Notes: generated by a model not told the origin, from the letters alone. Shown: positions 33,023 to 41,336, counted from the first letter of the stretch. The stretch: DNA of 64,000 bases from Actinoplanes xinjiangensis (GCF_003148685.1 NZ_QGGR01000016.1:117008-181007), one strand, 5' to 3'. A program made the numbers and translations.

Positions 33023-33209
33023 CTGGCCGTCTGCGTTCGCGGTGCCGGGTCGCTCGGCCGGCGCCCCGGTCCACGCAGAGTTCGCCGGTCTGGTGCTCGA
33101 CCCAGTAGGTCTGGTCGGCGGGCGATGAAGGTCGGCTCAAGCAGTTGCAGGCAGCTGTCGACCCGGCTGGCCAGCAGAAGTCGATCAGAGGGGTCACGGA
33201 CTCGCTCAC
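32991..33209 (-). CDS. Second copy of the small ORF antisense to the integrase end
   Basis: A 72-residue homologue of the ORF at 47658-47873. Both have a GTG behind GGAGG and both encode QTYWVEH-x-TGELCVDRGAGR and the ending PVSDQGTRPTS. Insertions of 2 and 1 bases near the 5' end restore the frame, so residues about 6-40 differ while both ends match. It may be decaying or under weak selection. Confidence 0.45.
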   Translation of the reverse strand: MSESVTPLIDFCWPAGSTAACNCLSRPSSPADQTYWVEHQTGELCVDRGAGRATRHRERRRPVSDQGTRPTS

Positions 33210-33274
33210 AGCACCTCCCGGACGCGCGGCTGTACGGCCCCGGATACGGAACTGGTCAGCGCCGGAAACCGGCG

Positions 33275-33328
33275 CTGACCAGCCAATACAGTGGGCCGCC
33301 AGGGACTCGAACCCTGAACCTAAGGATT
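33275..33328. repeat. attL: 54-bp direct repeat of the tRNA-Lys 3' end and flank
   Basis: Identical over 54 bp to 47955-48008. Positions 33292-33328 correspond to the 3' half of tRNA-Lys up to the anticodon stem; the rest of the tRNA is absent, so this is not a functional tRNA. The identity continues, less perfectly, into the flanking element sequence to the left. Confidence 0.9.
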
Positions 33329-33407
33329 GCCTGCAACGCGGTTTGATCAAGCGTCGTATGAGGTCAGACGGCTTGATCAGGTTCCGTCCCGACCGGTCCG
33401 ACTGCTG

Positions 33408-33440
33408 GCGTTGCTGTACTTCACTGCTGTACAGCAACGC
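33408..33440. repeat. Inverted repeat near the left element end
   Basis: 12-bp perfect arms (33408-33419 and 33429-33440, GCGTTGCTGTAC) with a 9-base loop. Related sequence with a weaker repeat occurs near 47890-47915. The position near both element ends suggests arm-type recombination or termination sites rather than a gene terminator; no T-run follows. Confidence 0.5.
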
Positions 33441-33550
33441 TGGCACGGCCCGCGGCGCCGGACCACCACCCGATGCCCCGCTCACGGTGACCACCCAATC
33501 CAGTGGCAAGCCGCGAAGCGGCGCGGCAGCAACTTGACGGCGTCCGAGCG

Positions 33551-34153
33551 CTATCCGGAGGGATCCAGTCTGTGTTGCTGGAAAAACCGAGTCCATGCCG
33601 CCGCGCACCGCCGCGCAAGATCCAAGGCGTCCTCCGTGCCTCTCGGTCCGCTCGGCCGAGACCATTCGATCTCCGCACGTACGCCGCCTCCATGCACCCA
33701 CGACACCCGGGCGGTGATGGGATCGGGGTCGCGCCCGGGTCTCCTTGTGTGGTGCTTGATGGTCTGTGTCATGCCGTTACATAGCACCAGGTCGGGGTCA
33801 CTGTTGACATACGTCATCGCATCGCGCTTACCGGCGTGCTCACTCAGCCAGTCCGCCAGCTCGCGGCAGCTCTTGAAGAACTCCTCGACCTCACGCCGGA
33901 CATCCTCATTGCTGGCACCGTCACGGCTGTAGAGGTCTTCCAACATGTGCAAGCCGTTCTCAACGTCTCGCCACTTCTGCTGCCATGGTCGAGCCGGGTT
34001 ATAGCCGACACTCACATGGGCGTTCAGCGCCCCGGCCGAAGCGAGGGCTGCCCCGGCTTGGACCACGGCACTGCGACGGGCTCCGCCACACGCCGGGCAG
34101 AGGTCACCTAGCGCCACGCTGTCGAGATTCGATCCGCAGTCTGGGCACATCAT
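33551..34153 (-). CDS. Zinc-ribbon protein of unknown function
   Basis: A 200-residue soluble protein opening with a zinc ribbon, CPDCG-x12-CPACG, followed by a helical middle (DVENGLHMLEDLYSRDGASN, EEFFKSCRELADWLSEHAGK) and a beta-rich C-terminal part. Two adjacent ATGs (34153, 34150) and a GTG at 34156 are possible starts. It is the first cargo gene inside attL. Similar small zinc-ribbon proteins occur in actinobacterial accessory DNA, but no function is known to me. Confidence 0.7.
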   Translation of the reverse strand: MMCPDCGSNLDSVALGDLCPACGGARRSAVVQAGAALASAGALNAHVSVGYNPARPWQQKWRDVENGLHMLEDLYSRDGASNEDVRREVEEFFKSCRELADWLSEHAGKRDAMTYVNSDPDLVLCNGMTQTIKHHTRRPGRDPDPITARVSWVHGGGVRAEIEWSRPSGPRGTEDALDLARRCAAAWTRFFQQHRLDPSG

Positions 34154-34625
34154 CACGGCAAGTCACGCTACAGCCGTAGGCCCGGAGAACAGGGCTGGCC
34201 ACCACCCGGCTCGGCAAGGACCCTGGCCCGAACACCGAATCGGTCGGCGCGCCGGCCGATGCCGGGCGAAGCCCGCCAGCAGGCCGAGCGCGGCCGACCA
34301 GCGCCGCGCTTGCGCGGCGCCTTGATCCAGAACAGGCAGATTCGGCAGTAGTCGAGGCGTTGATCGAGGCGTTAATTGCCAGACACCAGTCACGCAGGCC
34401 TGTTACCGGCGGCGACTAATTCGTGGAAATAACTGCCGCCGGATCACCAGAGATCCGGATGCTTGGTTCGCGATTAACACCGACTGCCGCAACCTTGCCT
34501 ACACTGCGGAGCGGGTCAACTAAGCAATTACCTAGAAGGCAATCTCATAAGAGCGGATCCAAGAACTTGCTCCGGGACAGGTATGTGACGCTGCTGTCGG
34601 CAGACAGCAGCTTTGCCTAGAAATG
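34154..34625. other. 472-bp gap with one dispersed repeat
   Basis: No credible gene. It holds the second copy of the 36-bp repeat (34316-34350), and the base composition falls from GC-rich to about half AT near 34,450, where the low-GC island begins. Confidence 0.6.
34316..34350. repeat. 36-bp dispersed repeat, copy B
   Basis: Partner of 32286-32321, with one base less in the middle. It lies inside the intact element, whereas copy A lies outside it. Confidence 0.6.
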
Positions 34626-36056
34626 CTATGCAGTTGCCCCGTCCGGATTACCGCCTGAATCAACCTCGCCGAGGAGTAGTGACCGCTGGAGGGCGAGTTC
34701 GGACTCCATCATTTCCCTGATTGCCTTGAATATATCGGGCAAGCATTCGCGATACAGGGACTCGACCTCAGATGCAAGAACGTCGAACTGTGCAGACGGA
34801 ACATCAACATCGAAACTAGAGGCGATAATCTCCCTCTGGTCGCCACGCCCCCCATTCTTCCTATTTGCAGTTACGCAAATAAAGAGGCGGGAAGAACCGG
34901 CAGTATTGAGAACCTTGAGGACGTAACCTACGGTGACCGAAACACCAATTCCGGGTGGTGCGATAAGGGCAGCACCCCAGGAGCTGTGAAATATGTTTGT
35001 AGCACCATCTGCCACCCACGATCGGGGCGGCGACACTTGAACTGGATCGTTAATATAGAAATGTGGCAACTTGCTCAGAGCTTCATCAAAAACCGATTTT
35101 GCCGATTCATGGATACGAACTGCCGCCTTCGCTCCCGCAAATCGCGTCTGGTCAATCTCTTCTCGTTTGCGAGTATGCGGTTGTCCTAGTGTTAAAATCT
35201 TATCGGCCTCCTCGGCGAGGTCCGGCGTCGAGGATGGTGGCCGTTCGGCTGGATTGGCTAGCGCATTCAGTTCCGCAGAAACATAGTCCATACGCGGACG
35301 TGCAGCCGGATTATTGTCGGTACAGCGTTCGATCAGTCGGTCTAGGTAGGGTGCCCATGGATGAGCTGAACGCGCCGTGAGCCGACTAGAATCGTCCTCC
35401 ACCCGCTGCTGCCCCGGCAGTGGAAGATTTGAACCGGTAGCAAGGACCCACAGCGTCTTCGCGAGCGAGTAGACATCTGCCAATTCAGCGTCGGCAGTGT
35501 CTGCATTGTGTCGCATCTCCGGCGCTATATAGTCCGTTGGCCCTACTTTCCTTCCCTCACGAGTGAGCGGGGATGCATCAGGGTACTTAACTAGGCCAAA
35601 GTCTCCGATGACCCACTGCCCATTCAAGCGAAACAAATTGTCAGGCTTGATATCGCGGTGATGGACATCAGATTTTGCAAGATCGCGCAGAGTTGAGGCG
35701 TAGGCGACTACGGCAGTCACTACCAAGTCAAGCGTCGGCTCGGATCCGAGCGCTTCGCTCAGCGGCTCAGCCAAAGGCATCACATACCATGCCGTACCCC
35801 CGCCATTGCCAGGAAGACTGTGGTCAATTAGAGGGAGGATGCCCGGGAATTCTTGAGCCGCGAGTAGAAAACCTATCTCCCTTCGAAACCTTTCCATTCT
35901 GTCGGCTGAGGCGTTCCTGTGACGAAAAACTTTGATGGCCGCAGATGACCCGGCATCGGAGCAACGGTACACATCACCGTTGCCACCACCACCAATTTTG
36001 GCTCCCACGGTCCAGCGTCCGTACGTTTGCGGTGTTTTGCGTTCACTCCCTGCCAC
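34626..36056 (-). CDS. Ser/Thr protein kinase with unknown C-terminal domain
   Basis: A 476-residue soluble kinase. The kinase domain (about 12-275) has the glycine loop IGGGGNGDVY, K42, HHRDIKPDN with D135 and GDFGLVK with D152, so all catalytic residues are present. Residues about 280-476 match no family I know; they include a Trp-containing beta region (SWVADGATNIFHSSWGAALI) and a helical end. No transmembrane helix or PASTA repeats, unlike housekeeping PknB. The DNA is clearly less GC-rich than the chromosome, indicating transfer. GTG start at 36056. Confidence 0.85.
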   Translation of the reverse strand: MAGSERKTPQTYGRWTVGAKIGGGGNGDVYRCSDAGSSAAIKVFRHRNASADRMERFRREIGFLLAAQEFPGILPLIDHSLPGNGGGTAWYVMPLAEPLSEALGSEPTLDLVVTAVVAYASTLRDLAKSDVHHRDIKPDNLFRLNGQWVIGDFGLVKYPDASPLTREGRKVGPTDYIAPEMRHNADTADAELADVYSLAKTLWVLATGSNLPLPGQQRVEDDSSRLTARSAHPWAPYLDRLIERCTDNNPAARPRMDYVSAELNALANPAERPPSSTPDLAEEADKILTLGQPHTRKREEIDQTRFAGAKAAVRIHESAKSVFDEALSKLPHFYINDPVQVSPPRSWVADGATNIFHSSWGAALIAPPGIGVSVTVGYVLKVLNTAGSSRLFICVTANRKNGGRGDQREIIASSFDVDVPSAQFDVLASEVESLYRECLPDIFKAIREMMESELALQRSLLLGEVDSGGNPDGATA

Positions 36057-36213
36057 GGCAATAGGATACCGCTTAACGTCGCGGCGGGAGGCGTACAGAT
36101 CTCAAAAAGTCGTCAACCTAGATGCACTTCGTTCTCACGCTGGTCAGGCCAGCCCCGAGACACATGAGAGCTACGGTCTCTCACCCACGGCGACCGCCGC
36201 ACCTACATCCCCC

Positions 36214-36900
36214 TCACGACGGCCCGTCCTCGTCATCATCTGGGTCGTACCCCAAAAGATCTCCGAACCTCTTCATGAAGGGCTTTGTAAGACGCTCAAC
36301 TGCCTCAGGGCTCCAGGTGACTACTTCATCCGCGAGATTCCGAACCTCAGTGGCAACCGGAGCACCCTTCGGAAAAGCCAGAGTAACTGTCGCCCCCAAC
36401 TGCTGCACTGCGCGCACGGACTCAGCTAGATCCCTATCGCCCGCCATCAGCATGACATGCGAGCATGCGCCTTGCTGGACTAGGCGCACCATATCCAGAA
36501 CGATAAGGCTGTCTACCCCCTTCTGCTGATAGATGGCTTCAGGTTGAAAATGTCGCATAAGCTCTTGATAATCGATACCCATCTCGCCAGCAGCTCTGCG
36601 AAGAGCCGGCTTGTAGTCGAACTTCCGTTTTTGCAAATGCCCCAGGCGAAGTTGTAATCCTGGGCAGCTTTCCAGCCGCGCAAACTTCTCACGCTGTTGT
36701 TGAAAGTGCGGGGAGCCCGGTTCATAGGCGCCGTCATACCAATAGGCCCGAAGGAATCGGACACCCATGCGTAGCGCTGATGAGTGAAGCCACCCGACCA
36801 ATTCCTCAGGCTCGAACATGAGGGTTGGATTGCCAAGCAAAAATCGACCGGATCGAGTAATGAACCCTGCGTCAATTATGCCAACCATCTGGCTGGACAT
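36214..36900 (-). CDS. NYN-domain (PIN-like) putative ribonuclease
   Basis: A 228-residue NYN/LabA-like protein. The acidic residues of the fold are visible in VGIIDAGF, KGVDSLIVLDMVRL and MAGDRDLAESVRAV, followed by QLGATVTLAFPKG. NYN proteins are metal-dependent nucleases acting on RNA. It has low GC like its neighbours. It is on the same strand as the kinase gene, 157 bp upstream of it, and divergent from the ORF at 36966. Confidence 0.85.
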   Translation of the reverse strand: MSSQMVGIIDAGFITRSGRFLLGNPTLMFEPEELVGWLHSSALRMGVRFLRAYWYDGAYEPGSPHFQQQREKFARLESCPGLQLRLGHLQKRKFDYKPALRRAAGEMGIDYQELMRHFQPEAIYQQKGVDSLIVLDMVRLVQQGACSHVMLMAGDRDLAESVRAVQQLGATVTLAFPKGAPVATEVRNLADEVVTWSPEAVERLTKPFMKRFGDLLGYDPDDDEDGPS

Positions 36901-36965
36901 ACCTCACCGGACCTTAGTAGGGTGACACGTCGACGTAAGTATGCCCCACTGACACTGGAGGATCA

Positions 36966-37400
36966 ATGACGGACCTGCCATCCTCTATGGATTACCCCAC
37001 AAGAGACAGCACCGGAAACATAGATGCAACGCTTTCCATGCTGAATACGATGGTCAGCATTCTAGACTCCAGAGTAGGCATCGTCTTAGCGATACCCGGC
37101 GGGATGCTTAGTGGTCAACTTGTGAGAAAGGCTACCTGGTATAAGGAGTGGTTCGAACTAATAGAACACGGCGGAGAAGGTGCGGAGTCATTCGCGACGA
37201 CCCTAAAGCATCTTTTCTCAGCATCGGGAAGGCTCGGTCCTGACAGTGAATTCATCGACCACTCGGGCGATTACCTACATGTAATCGATGGCGCACTAAC
37301 CGCAGGAAACCAAACAAGCTCCAAAATGCCATGGAGGGTTCGCCTGGACCAGGTTGCCGCATGGAGCCTGGGCTCTGACCCACGAAAAATGGGTGCTTAA
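36966..37400 (+). CDS. Unrecognised 144-residue protein in low-GC island
   Basis: No family is recognised. It has a mildly hydrophobic segment at about 32-52 (ILDSRVGIVLAIPGGMLSGQL) and an otherwise helical, soluble character. It is divergent from the NYN gene with 65 bp between them; that gap must hold both promoters. Codon use is AT-richer than the chromosome. A small partner or immunity role for the NYN protein is conceivable only from position. Confidence 0.6.
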   Translation: MTDLPSSMDYPTRDSTGNIDATLSMLNTMVSILDSRVGIVLAIPGGMLSGQLVRKATWYKEWFELIEHGGEGAESFATTLKHLFSASGRLGPDSEFIDHSGDYLHVIDGALTAGNQTSSKMPWRVRLDQVAAWSLGSDPRKMGA

Positions 37401-37559
37401 CAGGCGTCGATACAACAGGCCAAACAAAGGGTGGTCCGACGCAGGCGCCAGCCTTCACCTTGGGATCCGGGTCCCAAGTCAAGATACCCAGTTTGGCCGC
37501 TTAGCCTCCTCTATGCTATTCGCCCAGTCAGGAAACGAAACTAGAGTGATGCCGAGGCC

Positions 37560-38345
37560 CTAATCCTCGTCGACCAACGCAAGTATTGACGGGATCAGCT
37601 CTGCGTTCGCCGCGATAGTTGCCTCCGACTCTAAGGTATGCGGCGAACGGTCGTGGTCAACTACGACAGCGCCCGCCTCACGGGCGATCACCACACCGGC
37701 GGCGGTGTCCCACGGCTTGTTGGCGAGCATGACCACGGCGTCAACATGTCCGGCGGCAAGCCATGCCAGGTCGATTGCGGCCGAACCGTGCATACGGATT
37801 CGCTGTACGTCGGTCCCAAGTCGCTGGGTCAGCGCAAATCGGATCCGGTTCTTCTCTTTTGCCCCCGCACCCACTGCATAGTCACCAAGTGCCACCACCG
37901 CATCACCGATGCGGTCCGTCCTACTCACGCAGATGGCAGTCCCATTCGCCTGGGCGCCGTCCCCTTCTGCCGCTGAGTAGCGCATAGAGAGGAAGGGCAG
38001 GTCAATTACGCCTAGGACCGACCGGTTCTCCGTGATCAGGCCGAGCGAGACCGCGCAGAGCGGCGACCCGTGCACGAAATTGACGGTCCCGTCGACTGGG
38101 TCCAAGGCCCACATAAGGCCGCCAGTCCCTCCGCTTGTTCCGTTCTCCTCTCCGAGAAAGCCGATGCCTGGCGTGATTTTCGCCAAGAGCGCGCGTACCT
38201 GTTCCTCAATGGCAAAGTCGACCTCAGAGGCCATGTCGCGGTCACCCTTGGCTGTTAGGGTGCCGGGCTGCATGCTTCGCATGATGCCCTGTGCGAGGTC
38301 AACGGCTTGGTGGGCGATGGGTAGTAGGTCGGCGTAGTCGGTCAT
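37560..38345 (-). CDS. Inositol monophosphatase family protein
   Basis: A 261-residue Mg-dependent phosphatase of the IMPase/CysQ/HisN superfamily. Motifs: TAKGDRDMASEVDFAIEEQ, GEENGTSG, the metal-binding WALDPVDGTVNFVHG and the C-terminal NKPWDTAAGVVIAREAGA. Substrate cannot be told from sequence. The ATG overlaps the stop of the XRE regulator gene upstream (ATGA), so both act together. GC content returns to near chromosomal. Confidence 0.9.
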   Translation of the reverse strand: MTDYADLLPIAHQAVDLAQGIMRSMQPGTLTAKGDRDMASEVDFAIEEQVRALLAKITPGIGFLGEENGTSGGTGGLMWALDPVDGTVNFVHGSPLCAVSLGLITENRSVLGVIDLPFLSMRYSAAEGDGAQANGTAICVSRTDRIGDAVVALGDYAVGAGAKEKNRIRFALTQRLGTDVQRIRMHGSAAIDLAWLAAGHVDAVVMLANKPWDTAAGVVIAREAGAVVVDHDRSPHTLESEATIAANAELIPSILALVDED

Positions 38346-39247
38346 CGGGGGTGGCCACCGCTCCATAGTTCGTCGAAGGTGCGCTCGAAGACGTGGTAGA
38401 GGCCGGCGGCCGGCCATCGCTTCTTGATCACCATGGTGGGGGACTCGACGCCTCGGGCGTGGGGCAGGTAGTGCTGCGCGATGCAGAGCGAGTCGTTGAT
38501 CAAGGTGATGTTGGCACGGATCGTCTGGTCGTAGGTGGCTACCTCGATGCGGTCCCGGATGTCGGCGGGGAGTCGGTCGCGGACTCGGAGGACGCCTTGG
38601 AGGTTGAGGGTGGTGAGGGCGCCGAGGGTGCCGGCGGTCATGTCTTCCTCGATCTCGCGTTGGCGGATGGCGTTGCCGGCGGGGTCGAGGAAGAGCAGGC
38701 GAAGGCGGGCGCCGTTCTGCGCGAGTTGGGCGAGCTGGCTGTCGGCGTACTGCTGGCAGATCAGGTTGAGGGATAGGCCGACGGCGCGGATGTCGGTGGC
38801 GTTGTCGAACAGGTCATGCGGCGGCATGCGGGAGGTGAACTCCGACCGGCTGGGGTAGACGGCCTCGACGTCGCCGTACCGGGCGGTGAATTCCTGGTCA
38901 GTGGTTTGCTGCCCGGCCGAACCAGCCTCGAACGGCACAGTGGCGGTGGTGCGGTTACGGTCGCCGAGCATCAGGGTGATGCGGGCGCGGCTGGACATAC
39001 CGAGACCGGATGCGATGCGGGTGAGCACGTCGATGCTGCTTACCCGACGGGAGCCGCCGATGATCTCGCTGACCTGGGCCTGACTCAGTCCGACGGCCAC
39101 TCCGAGGTGGCTCTGACTGACCTTGGTTTCACGTTGAACAAGGCGGAACAGCTGAGCTATGTCACGGGCTGCCAACGCGTCGAGCATCGGATCGGTGTCC
39201 CAAAGCGGTGCCGGGACAGCGAAGACGGCAGTGTTTCGGCTGCTCAC
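38342..39247 (-). CDS. XRE-family regulator with DUF5919-like ligand domain
   Basis: A 301-residue protein. The helix-turn-helix is at about 40-100 (VSQSHLGVAVGLSQAQVSEIIGG). The C-terminal half (about 135-301) fits DUF5919: ATDIRAVGLSLNLICQQYAD, RLRLLFLDPAGNAIRQREIEE and FERTFDELWS. That part resembles sugar-nucleotide or phospholipase-like sensor domains (inference). The GTG at 39247 has GGAGG 5 bases upstream. It is translationally coupled to the inositol-phosphatase gene. Confidence 0.85.
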   Translation of the reverse strand: MSSRNTAVFAVPAPLWDTDPMLDALAARDIAQLFRLVQRETKVSQSHLGVAVGLSQAQVSEIIGGSRRVSSIDVLTRIASGLGMSSRARITLMLGDRNRTTATVPFEAGSAGQQTTDQEFTARYGDVEAVYPSRSEFTSRMPPHDLFDNATDIRAVGLSLNLICQQYADSQLAQLAQNGARLRLLFLDPAGNAIRQREIEEDMTAGTLGALTTLNLQGVLRVRDRLPADIRDRIEVATYDQTIRANITLINDSLCIAQHYLPHARGVESPTMVIKKRWPAAGLYHVFERTFDELWSGGHPR

Positions 39248-39386
39248 GTGGCCTCCCGAGTCAGTTTGATCCGTGCATCGGATACCGACCATGCACCTCG
39301 ATATCCGGTCACCGGATAGAAGTTACCCCTTGATGGACTATCGCGGGTGATGGGTTGAAAACCGACAGACGACCACGATCAGGGCC

Positions 39387-39542
39387 ATGGCGATTTCCTC
39401 GGGGGTGTGCCGGTCCTGTGAAGGGCGTGGCTGGCGGTTGGCGTCGAAGCGTCGGGTGATCCGCGCTGACGAGACCGTCGTGCGGATGGTGCGGCGGGCG
39501 TGTCCCGACTGTTCACCGGTCCGCCCAGCCCGGAAGTCGTGA
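39387..39542 (+). CDS. 51-residue CxxC zinc-finger mini-protein
   Basis: Short protein with two cysteine pairs, CRSCEGRGW and CPDCSP, typical of small zinc-binding proteins common in actinobacterial plasmids and AICEs. The stop overlaps the next GTG as GTGA, the first link in a chain of overlapping mini-genes. Confidence 0.6.
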   Translation: MAISSGVCRSCEGRGWRLASKRRVIRADETVVRMVRRACPDCSPVRPARKS

Positions 39543-39766
39543 CCGTGCTGGCCGCCGTCACGGAATTCGCCGAACTGTTGCTCCGGCTCGGCCTTGCCTC
39601 GCGCCTACCAGGGGATCCCTGTAGGCCGGTGGCGCTTCGGTTCGCCGTGTCGGGGCTCCCGACGACCGGATGGGACCGTGATGCACCGGAAAGCCAGACG
39701 GATTCTGTTTCGCCGCGCCCGTTGTACGTGCGGGCTGCCGTGGCCATGTCTGGAACTACGGCTTGA
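39539..39766 (+). CDS. 75-residue mini-protein of unknown function
   Basis: The GTG overlaps the previous stop. The N-terminal half is a hydrophobic, heptad-like helix (VLAAVTEFAELLLRLGLAS); the rest is unremarkable. It overlaps the next gene by 86 bases in another frame, which weakens the call or implies it ends earlier in relatives. Confidence 0.4.
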   Translation: MTVLAAVTEFAELLLRLGLASRLPGDPCRPVALRFAVSGLPTTGWDRDAPESQTDSVSPRPLYVRAAVAMSGTTA

Positions 39767-39905
39767 GAAGATCCGCTCCCAGCCGCGACCGGCGCTGCCG
39801 GGTTGGACCGCACCGACGGAGATGTTCCCTCAGGTCGGCCGGGTCGGGCGGCTGACTCCCGCGCAGGAGTACCGCGCCGGCGGCCGTAAGCGGCGGTCGG
39901 CATGA
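39681..39905 (+). CDS. 74-residue basic mini-protein with CTCGLPWPC motif
   Basis: Basic N-terminus (HRKARRILFRRARC) followed by CTCGLPWPC, a motif shared with the next gene. It ends with a basic tail (GGRKRRSA) suggesting nucleic-acid contact. The stop overlaps the next ATG as ATGA. Confidence 0.6.
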   Translation: MHRKARRILFRRARCTCGLPWPCLELRLEKIRSQPRPALPGWTAPTEMFPQVGRVGRLTPAQEYRAGGRKRRSA

Positions 39906-40141
39906 CCGCCGATGTGAGCACCGGGGCGCAGCACCAGCCAGACCCGGCCACGTACGCCTGTGGTGCCTGCACCTTGCCGTGGCCGTGTGCGCCGGCACGG
40001 GACTACCTGATCGCCACGACACCTGATCACGTCCAGCTTGCGATGCGGATGTGGGATGAGTTGGAGAGGGCCGCTCGCGCGCTGGCCGATCGGCATCCGG
40101 CGGACCTGTTCGATCGGTTCCTGCGGTGGACCGAGCGGTGA
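39902..40141 (+). CDS. 79-residue mini-protein with CGACTLPWPC motif
   Basis: The cysteine motif CGACTLPWPCAPAR matches the preceding protein; the rest is helical (VQLAMRMWDELERAARALAD). Overlaps on both sides (ATGA and GTGA) tie it to its neighbours. Function unknown; the family recurs in AICE-like regions. Confidence 0.7.
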   Translation: MTADVSTGAQHQPDPATYACGACTLPWPCAPARDYLIATTPDHVQLAMRMWDELERAARALADRHPADLFDRFLRWTER

Positions 40142-40452
40142 GCGACGACGAGTGGCCAGGGGCCGAGGATCTACGACAACAGATGCGAGCGCAGCTCGCG
40201 CTGGAGGCCCGGTTTCCCGGGTGGCAGGTACTGCACGCGATGAACAGCCGATGGGTCCGGTACGTGCACATCCCCGAAGGATCGTTCTACGCGGTGCACG
40301 ACCAGTTGCGGGAGCTGCCACTGTTCGCACCAGACCTGGACCAACTCGCCGCCCGCGTGGAGCGGCGACAGGACGAGCTGCGGCAGATCGCACATTGGGT
40401 GGCCCGGTCGGACCTGACGACCATTCTCGGGATGATCCGCCGCCTGCCATGA
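40138..40452 (+). CDS. 104-residue hypothetical protein, end of mini-gene chain
   Basis: Soluble and mostly helical, with an aromatic beta section (WQVLHAMNSRWVRYVHIPEG) and a C-terminal helix (RVERRQDELRQIAHWVARSD). The GTG overlaps the previous stop as GTGA. No recognised family. Confidence 0.65.
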   Translation: MSDDEWPGAEDLRQQMRAQLALEARFPGWQVLHAMNSRWVRYVHIPEGSFYAVHDQLRELPLFAPDLDQLAARVERRQDELRQIAHWVARSDLTTILGMIRRLP

Positions 40453-40566
40453 CTCGTCTCACGTCGGTACGCCGGTTGGCGTACGGCGCCTGGGGAAAGA
40501 TCCCCGGCAGATAGTTGTGGCAGATGGGCGCGGTTCCCTGCGTCCGCGACTTGCTTTACTGTGTTG

Positions 40567-40580
40567 ACAAGTTGAGTTGT
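40567..40580. promoter_or_regulatory. Candidate KorSA-type operator 1
   Basis: ACAAGTTGAGTTGT (ACAA-N6-TTGT inverted repeat) lies 27 bases before the GntR start codon. The same 14-mer with two central changes lies 27 bases before the start of the next gene, at 41396-41409. Confidence 0.6.
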
Positions 40581-40607
40581 TGTCTCATTGAGCGGGCGGA
40601 GAGCCGG

Positions 40608-41336
40608 ATGGCCATCAACGTGCCACCGCCGAAATATGCGGTCGTCGTGAACGCTGTGCAGCAGCGCATCGAGGACGGTACCTACGCGCCCGGCACGGCG
40701 ATCCCCAGCGAGACGCAACTGATGGCCGAGTTCGACACCTCGCGCCCGACGGTGGTGCGGGCACTCGGCATCCTCCAGCAAGACGGCTGGATCGAGTCGC
40801 AGCAGGGTAAAGGCCGGTTCGTGAAAGGCCGGCCCTCCCCCGCCGCCCAGCAATCCGCCGACCGGATGCTCGAACTCCTCGACCAGGGCGAGGAAGCGGA
40901 CGTGACCCTCCTGCGGGTCGGGGCGATCATGACGCCGAACCGGGCGGCCGTGGCTCTCGAACTGGAGTCGGATACCCCGGTCATCCTGCGGCGGCGCCTC
41001 GTCGAGTCCGAGGTCGGCCCGGTCGAGCTGAGTTCGCTCTACGTCCCGGTCGAGCTGGCGGCCGGCACCGACATCGGCCGCAAGGCGCCCCTGCCCGACG
41101 GCGTCTTGCAGCATCTCAAGGCGCGCAAGGGCATCGACTTCGACCACGCCACGGAACGAATCTCAGCGCGGCTCCCCACCGCCGAGGAAGCGGAACTCCT
41201 GCGGATCGACGAGCGCGACGCAGTGCTAACGGTGCTGGTCACGGTGTTCGACCGCAGTGGAGACCCGCGGTTCGCGGTCGACGTCGTGATCCCGGCCGTC
41301 CGGCATGAGCTCGAGGGTTCCTTCCCCCTTCGCTGA
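40608..41336 (+). CDS. GntR-family repressor, KorSA-like
   Basis: A 242-residue regulator. The GntR winged helix is at about 8-78 (YAPGTAIPSETQLMAEFDTSRPTVVRALGILQ). A UTRA effector domain covers about 100-235 (PVILRRRLVESEVGPVELSS). In pSAM2-type elements KorSA of this family represses the activator of replication and excision. Its position at the head of the transfer/replication block and the shared operator-like motif support that role here. ATG at 40608; no strong ribosome-binding site apart from GCGGAGAG. Confidence 0.85.
   Translation: MAINVPPPKYAVVVNAVQQRIEDGTYAPGTAIPSETQLMAEFDTSRPTVVRALGILQQDGWIESQQGKGRFVKGRPSPAAQQSADRMLELLDQGEEADVTLLRVGAIMTPNRAAVALELESDTPVILRRRLVESEVGPVELSSLYVPVELAAGTDIGRKAPLPDGVLQHLKARKGIDFDHATERISARLPTAEEAELLRIDERDAVLTVLVTVFDRSGDPRFAVDVVIPAVRHELEGSFPLR

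Larger units (their letters stand above)
32775..33328. mobile_element. Remnant end of an older tRNA-Lys element
   Basis: The integrase relic, the small antisense ORF, the terminal sequence and the tRNA-derived att core are in the same order as at 47.2-48.0 kb. Only this end is recognisable. The intact element appears to have inserted beside it, leaving two related elements in tandem. Confidence 0.7.

Noticed and set aside
33275..33328. Second tRNA-Lys gene
   Set aside because: Only the 3' half is present, with no anticodon or 5' arm; it is an att site.
33408..33440. Rho-independent terminator
   Set aside because: Good hairpin but no T-run and no gene ending at it; kept only as an inverted repeat.
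32230..34600. Toxin-antitoxin pair among the small ORFs
   Set aside because: No recognised toxin or antitoxin fold and no adjacent overlapping pair in this stretch.
39379..39972. 197-residue minus-strand frame
   Set aside because: Antisense to the mini-gene chain, which is better supported by overlaps and cysteine motifs.
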